Shown here: positions 6,473 through 9,850 of the stretch, in pieces
How positions within the stretch are numbered: position 1 is the first letter of the stretch
Layout of the letters: every line of letters starts with the position of its first letter
NCBI GenBank assembly: GCA_947488635.1
Contig: CANLAY010000024.1
Coordinates: 1-9,850, forward strand
Direction of reading: 5' to 3'
Origin: Candidatus Nanopelagicaceae bacterium
Lineage (GTDB): Bacteria; Actinomycetota; Actinomycetes; Nanopelagicales; Nanopelagicaceae
Length of the DNA stretch: 9,850 nucleotides
The notes under the pieces: generated by a model
The model's input: only the letters and a program-made list of their open reading frames with translations
The model's database searches: none
What the model was told of the DNA's origin: nothing
Translations under genes and position numbers: made by a program

Positions 6473-7717
6473 CTAACCTTTCATTTCACTAATATTTGGA
6501 ACTCTAACTGACCAAACGCCTAAAGTGGCAATCGGCAGCGCTGCAAACAAGCAGAGCCAGCCATAGCCCAAAGTTCCAATGATTACTCCCGCCATTGCGC
6601 CACCACCAGCGCCCATTAAATTCATCAATAAATCACTGGCCCCTTGTGACGATGGCCGTAGTTCAGTTTCGACAGCTTCGGATAAGAGTGCCGAGCCGGC
6701 AATTAGGGTGCAAGACCAGCCTAGGCCGAGTAGAAAAAGACCAAATCCAAGTTGAATTGAACTATGCGGATCTGCCAGTCCCGAAATTAAACAAGATGCC
6801 AACAAAATAATTACACCGAGTTGAATTACCCAACGACGACCCATCCGATCACTCAGAGCGCCAACAATCGGTGAGAAGGCATACATGCCAACAATGTGAA
6901 TACTAATTACTAAACCAATCACGGTCAGAGTCACATCAACATGTGCCATGTGAATTGGCGTCATGACCATAATCGAGACCATTGCAATATGCCCAATTGC
7001 GATTGCTGCTATTGCAAATAGAGCAGTTGGGTTTTTTCGAATTAACTTTAAAGTTTTACGAGCTGATAGAAGTTCGTGCCGTTCATTAGTTTTTTGCAAT
7101 AATTTTGCGGCAGTTAAATATGGATCAGGCTTTAGAAATAACCAAATTACTAAGGCACCCAGACCTAAAGTAATCAGCGCCAAAATATATGGTCCTACTA
7201 ATGTTGGTAGCCCAAGAGATTCAGCGAGAGCGCCTGATGGCCCCATTAAATTAGGCCCAGTTACCGCGCCAACCGTCGAACCCCAGACTACGTATGACAA
7301 TTGGCGAGATCTATTTGAGTCATCTGCTAAGTCAGTTGCTGCAAACCGGGCTTGGTAACCAGATGCTGAGGCAGCTCCAACCAGAAAAGTTCCAAAGAGC
7401 ATTGCAATCAAAATTCGTTGCGAGCCACCAAAGATCGCAAAAGCGGCCCCGATCAAGCCAACTGTGTAGCCAACTGAAAGTCCTAATCGACGGCCACCAC
7501 GTTGGGTTAATTTAGAAAGTGGAATCGCCATCGCGGCAGCACCAAGTACTGCGGTGGATCCCGCAAGACCAGCCAAAGTTTCCGAATTTGAAATCGAAGA
7601 GACCAACAACGAGCCTGCCGCGACTGTGCCAGCGACGCCCACCCCGCTGAGAATTTGGGTAGTCGCCAAGACTTTAAGCGTGCGCTTTTGAATGTTTTGA
7701 GTGCTCTGTGACTTCAC
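6473..7717 (-). CDS. MFS family transporter (12 membrane segments, substrate unknown)
   Basis: This is a 414-residue inner-membrane major facilitator protein. About twelve hydrophobic segments are visible in two halves, joined by a basic cytoplasmic loop around residues 196-230. Motif A appears in the second half as GALSDRMGRRW (286-296), with a related KLTQRGGRR (69-77) in the first half after the second membrane segment. The stretch YQARFAATDLADDSNRSRQL followed by VVWGSTVGAVTGPNL (about 121-157) resembles a group of actinobacterial MFS proteins usually annotated only as transporter. Substrate and direction cannot be read from sequence; proton-coupled efflux is the common expectation. The start is GTG at 7717, placed exactly 6 nt after a TAGGCT -10 box, so the mRNA is probably leaderless. 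It is followed 4 nt later by the cysteine-rich small gene. Confidence 0.9.
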   Translation of the reverse strand: MKSQSTQNIQKRTLKVLATTQILSGVGVAGTVAAGSLLVSSISNSETLAGLAGSTAVLGAAAMAIPLSKLTQRGGRRLGLSVGYTVGLIGAAFAIFGGSQRILIAMLFGTFLVGAASASGYQARFAATDLADDSNRSRQLSYVVWGSTVGAVTGPNLMGPSGALAESLGLPTLVGPYILALITLGLGALVIWLFLKPDPYLTAAKLLQKTNERHELLSARKTLKLIRKNPTALFAIAAIAIGHIAMVSIMVMTPIHMAHVDVTLTVIGLVISIHIVGMYAFSPIVGALSDRMGRRWVIQLGVIILLASCLISGLADPHSSIQLGFGLFLLGLGWSCTLIAGSALLSEAVETELRPSSQGASDLLMNLMGAGGGAMAGVIIGTLGYGWLCLFAALPIATLGVWSVRVPNISEMKG

Positions 7718-7723
7718 TTAGTC

Positions 7724-7729
7724 AGCCTA
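7724..7729 (-). promoter_or_regulatory. Putative leaderless -10 box (TAGGCT) for the MFS operon
   Basis: On the minus strand TAGGCT is followed by six bases (GACTAA) and the GTG start at 7717, putting the predicted transcript start on the start codon. The arrangement is identical to that in front of the VOC gene. There is no SD and no clear -35. Confidence 0.55.
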
Positions 7730-7744
7730 TAGCTTCCTCATCTG

Positions 7745-7773
7745 TTGCCAGTATTTGAGCCTGCGCTTACCCT
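7745..7773 (+). promoter_or_regulatory. Candidate promoter of the psiE-like gene
   Basis: TTGCCA (7745-7750, 5 of 6 to the -35 consensus) lies 17 bases before TACCCT (7768-7773, TANNNT). Transcription would begin near 7780, leaving a leader of about 35 nt before the ATG at 7815. It is back to back with the MFS promoter, so the two units could be controlled together. Confidence 0.45.
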
Positions 7774-7814
7774 TAGATATTCCAATTGGGGTTATTGCGA
7801 AAAGGGGTGGGGAA

Positions 7815-8300
7815 ATGAAATACAAGTCAGTTAAAGGTTTGCTTAAAAGTGATGAATCACTGATCCCGGTCACCTTTATCGACAAGCTGGAAGACCTGCT
7901 TCATGGTTTTCTTGGCATAGTCCTATTCGTTATTTCAGTCCTAGCTGCTGGTTATAGCCTGCAACGATTAATTGAAACTCGGCCATTTTTCCCGGTAGGA
8001 ATGATTCAGGGAATTAATGACATTCTCTTTGTAGTAATCATTCTCGAGATCATGCGCACCGTGATTGTGCGCTTTACCGATGGTATTTTCCAACTAGATA
8101 ACTTCTTGATTATTGGTGTTATTGCAGCGGTTCGGCACATCCTGACAGTTGGCGCATCTCTGACAATGGAGAAAGAGAAAACAACTGAGTATTTCAATCG
8201 TGCTCTTATTGAGATGGGTGTAAACACCGGAATTGTTTTAGCGTTGGTGTTCGCGTTGTTCCTATCCCGCGCAGCACGTAAATCGAGTGCTGCTAAGTAA
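7815..8300 (+). CDS. psiE: PsiE-family (phosphate-starvation-inducible E) membrane protein
   Basis: This is a 161-residue integral membrane protein. Four hydrophobic segments are seen at about 30-50, 65-87, 93-116 and 134-152, with short basic ends. The middle holds the family hallmark: IILEIMRTVIVRF (75-87) followed by NFLIIGVIAAVRHILT (96-111). In E. coli psiE is induced by phosphate starvation but its biochemical role is unknown, so only family membership is claimed. An in-frame TTG at 7755 would add 20 residues, but ATG 7815 is preferred because AAGGGG (7802-7807) sits 7 nt upstream of it and the extra residues would cover the promoter candidate. No Pho-box-like repeat was recognised. The gene ends 9 nt before the 3' end of the convergent tRNA gene, with no visible terminator between them. 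Confidence 0.85.
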   Translation: MKYKSVKGLLKSDESLIPVTFIDKLEDLLHGFLGIVLFVISVLAAGYSLQRLIETRPFFPVGMIQGINDILFVVIILEIMRTVIVRFTDGIFQLDNFLIIGVIAAVRHILTVGASLTMEKEKTTEYFNRALIEMGVNTGIVLALVFALFLSRAARKSSAAK

Positions 8301-8309
8301 CGATAAATA

Positions 8310-8394
8310 TGGTGGCGGGTGAAGGATTTGAACCTTCGAAGGCAGAGCCGGGGGATTTACAGTCCCCTCCCATTGGCCGCTCGGGCAACCCGCC
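8310..8394 (-). tRNA. tRNA-Tyr (anticodon GTA), CCA encoded
   Basis: Class II tRNA with a long variable arm. The acceptor stem GGCGGGT (8388-8394) pairs with ACCCGCC (8314-8320). The anticodon stem GGGGA/TCCCC encloses the loop CTGTAAA (8356-8362), with GTA at 8358-8360, which reads tyrosine codons. The T-arm contains GGTTCAAATCC flanked by CGAA/TTC pairing, and the discriminator is A (8313). CCA follows in the DNA at 8310-8312. It points toward the psiE-like gene and away from yajQ. Confidence 0.96.
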
Positions 8395-8457
8395 AAGGTC
8401 GAACAAGTACTGCGGCAAATTATGGATACTACGAGGGGAAAGGATACCTTAGGCAAG

Positions 8458-8463
8458 TAGGCT
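8458..8463 (+). promoter_or_regulatory. Candidate -10 box (TAGGCT) for the yajQ-rarD unit
   Basis: The same TAGGCT hexamer as before the VOC and MFS genes, here about 40 nt upstream of the yajQ ATG, so this transcript would keep a leader of about 34 nt. The leader contains AAGGG (8489-8493) as SD, somewhat far from the ATG. No -35 box is clear. Confidence 0.4.
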
Positions 8464-8503
8464 CAATTACCGCCTGAAAACCGCATTGAAGGGTCTCATA
8501 ACT

Positions 8504-8992
8504 ATGGCTGATGCAAGTTTCGACATTACCTCAAAGATCGACCGCATGGAACTCGATAACGCCATTAATCAGGCGATCCGCGAGATAGATACCCGCTTTG
8601 ACTTTAAGAACACTGGTTCAAAGATCGAACTTGAGGGCGAGAAAATCTCAATCGAAGCCGATACCGAAGAGCGCGCTAAAGCTGTTCTAGATGTGGTTAA
8701 AGACAAGATGGTAAAGCGCGGCGTATCGCTAAAGCATTTAGATCCAGCTCCCCCACAACTTAGCGGCAAGATCTACAAGATAGCTTGCCCGCTTAAAGAA
8801 GGCATCACAACTGAAAATGCTAAGAAGATTGCCAAGTTAATTCGCGATGAAGGTCCTAAGTCAGTTAAGACTCAGATTCAAGGCGATGAATTGCGCGCTA
8901 CTTCAAAGAGCCGTGATGATCTGCAAGAAACCATGGAACTTGTTAAAAATGGTGGCTTTGAATTTGCAGTTCAATTCACGAATTTCCGCTAA
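8504..8992 (+). CDS. yajQ: YajQ-family nucleotide/cyclic-di-GMP-binding protein (DUF520)
   Basis: This is a 162-residue cytoplasmic protein spanning the whole DUF520/YajQ family. The N-terminus SFDITSKIDRMELDNAINQA is the family signature, followed by EIDTRFDFKNTGSKIEL. The second half has GPKSVKTQIQGDELRATSKS, then RDDLQETMELVK, ending in FAVQFTNFR, again canonical. The fold is two ferredoxin-like repeats. Members bind nucleotides or RNA, and in Xanthomonas the homologue binds cyclic di-GMP; whether that holds in this organism is unknown, since no c-di-GMP enzyme is seen in the window. ATG 8504 is chosen over an in-frame TTG at 8486 because the family usually starts at M-x-x-x-SFD. The rarD-like gene starts at the base after the stop codon. 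Confidence 0.95.
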   Translation: MADASFDITSKIDRMELDNAINQAIREIDTRFDFKNTGSKIELEGEKISIEADTEERAKAVLDVVKDKMVKRGVSLKHLDPAPPQLSGKIYKIACPLKEGITTENAKKIAKLIRDEGPKSVKTQIQGDELRATSKSRDDLQETMELVKNGGFEFAVQFTNFR

Positions 8993-9850
8993 TTGAAAAG
9001 TACTAAAACTGGCCTGATTTTCGGAGTTTCGGCCTACGTACTTTGGGGGCTATTCCCACTGTATTGGCCGCTGCTTGAACCAGCAGGTGCTCTTGAAATT
9101 GTTGGGCACCGGGCGGTTTGGTCGTTAGCATTTTGTGTGATCGCACTAGCTGTAACTAAAACGATCAAACCTGCGATAGCAACCATGCGTCGACCAAAAG
9201 TATTCGTAAAACTATTGGCAGCAACTGCGCTAATTTCAATTAACTGGATTGTTTATATCTGGGCAACTAATAATGGTCACGTAGTTGAGGCATCCCTTGG
9301 CTATTACATAAATCCGATCATAATTATTGCTATCGGCGTCCTTTTATTAAAAGAGAAGATGCGCAAGCTTCAGTGGGCCTCAGTATCAATTGCTGCCTTC
9401 GGAGTTTTAGTTTTAACTATTGATTACGGTCGCCTGCCTTGGGTGGCACTAGCCCTTGCACTCTCATGGGGCACTTATGGTTTCATTAAAAAGCAATTGG
9501 GTCTTGGCGCACTCGAAGGTTTAGGTATCGAAACCGCCATAGCAGCCCCGTTTTACTTGGCTTATCTGGCCTGGATCGGGGTTGAAGGTAGCGGTCATTT
9601 TGGCAGTGGAATCGGTTTGACCTTACTTTTAATCGGATCCGGTGTTGTAACTGCCATACCGCTACTGCTTTTCAATGGTGCTGGCAATCGTTTGCCATAC
9701 ACAGTCATTGGTTTGTTGCAGTTCATTACGCCAACCTTGCAATTTTCAATCGGAGTTTGGGTTCGTCACGAAGCAATGCCAACAGCACGTTGGGCTGGAT
9801 TCCTAATTATTTGGGCGGCGCTAGTTGTTCTGGCTACTGATCTAATTAGA
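8993..9850 (+). CDS. rarD: RarD-like EamA/DMT-superfamily permease, C-terminal end missing (runs off window)
   Basis: The frame is open from TTG 8993 to the window edge, 286 codons, close to the roughly 300 of complete family members, so only a few residues are missing. The RarD signatures are in order: AYVLWGLFPLYWPLL near the start, EIVGHRAVWS, then INWIVYIWATNNGHVVEASL and GYYINPIIII in the middle. WGTYGFIKKQLGLG, then IPLLLFNGAGNRLPYT and GLLQFITPTLQFSIGV come near the end. About ten membrane segments are visible, formed by two EamA repeats. The family was named from a chloramphenicol-resistance phenotype in some bacteria, but the transported substrate is unknown. The TTG start directly follows the yajQ TAA with no gap and has no clear SD, so translation probably relies on ribosomes arriving from yajQ. 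No ATG near the N-terminus would keep the first membrane segment. Confidence 0.92.
   Translation, partial: MKSTKTGLIFGVSAYVLWGLFPLYWPLLEPAGALEIVGHRAVWSLAFCVIALAVTKTIKPAIATMRRPKVFVKLLAATALISINWIVYIWATNNGHVVEASLGYYINPIIIIAIGVLLLKEKMRKLQWASVSIAAFGVLVLTIDYGRLPWVALALALSWGTYGFIKKQLGLGALEGLGIETAIAAPFYLAYLAWIGVEGSGHFGSGIGLTLLLIGSGVVTAIPLLLFNGAGNRLPYTVIGLLQFITPTLQFSIGVWVRHEAMPTARWAGFLIIWAALVVLATDLIR

Noticed and set aside
6293..6511. Plus-strand open frame antisense to the cysteine-rich gene
   Set aside because: No start signals or recognisable protein; the minus-strand reading gives an ordered cysteine pattern and operon spacing, so the plus frame is a shadow.
6963..7358. Long plus-strand open frame antisense to the MFS gene
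   Set aside because: The opposite strand encodes a clear 12-segment transporter with motif A; this frame is basic and low in structure, as shadows of membrane proteins often are.
8262..8456. Minus-strand open frame over the tRNA
   Set aside because: It is created by the tRNA-Tyr gene read as protein.

Overview
The window looks like chromosomal DNA of a small-genome, AT-leaning actinobacterium. The freshwater Nanopelagicales (acI) type is my best guess. Reasons: close gene packing, GTG and TTG starts, two genes that look leaderless with an actinobacterial TANNNT -10 box, and protein families typical of the group. Base composition was judged by eye, not computed, and taxonomy was not checked by search. 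There is no sign of phage, insertion sequence, CRISPR or other recent gene transfer.

Layout. 1-852 (minus): the N-terminal part of a quinone oxidoreductase-like zinc-independent dehydrogenase, cut by the window edge, sits 4 nt behind a PhnB-like VOC protein, so the two form an operon. 853-997 is a divergent control region with a 15-bp-period direct repeat. 998-3493 (plus) is a complete polar amino acid ABC importer: lipoprotein binding protein, permease and ATPase. 3461-6166 (minus) is pyruvate phosphate dikinase (ppdK), whose 3' end overlaps the 3' end of the ATPase gene by 33 bp. 6167-6351 is the ppdK leader, with an SD and a 15-nt palindrome. 6352-7717 (minus) is an MFS transporter gene followed 4 nt later by a 38-residue cysteine-rich small protein. 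7718-7814 is a second divergent promoter region. 7815-8300 (plus) is a PsiE-family membrane protein. 8310-8394 (minus) is tRNA-Tyr(GTA) with encoded CCA. 8504-8992 (plus) is a YajQ-family protein, followed with no gap by a rarD-like EamA permease that runs off the end.

Biology. The genes suit a nutrient-scavenging heterotroph: amino acid import, reversible PEP/pyruvate conversion saving ATP equivalents, and several small-molecule exporters or permeases of unknown substrate. I see no clearly new multi-gene system. The points most worth a second look are the cysteine-rich small gene behind the MFS gene, the two matching leaderless start arrangements (TAGGCT exactly 6 nt before the start codon), the direct repeat before the ABC operon, and the palindrome upstream of ppdK.
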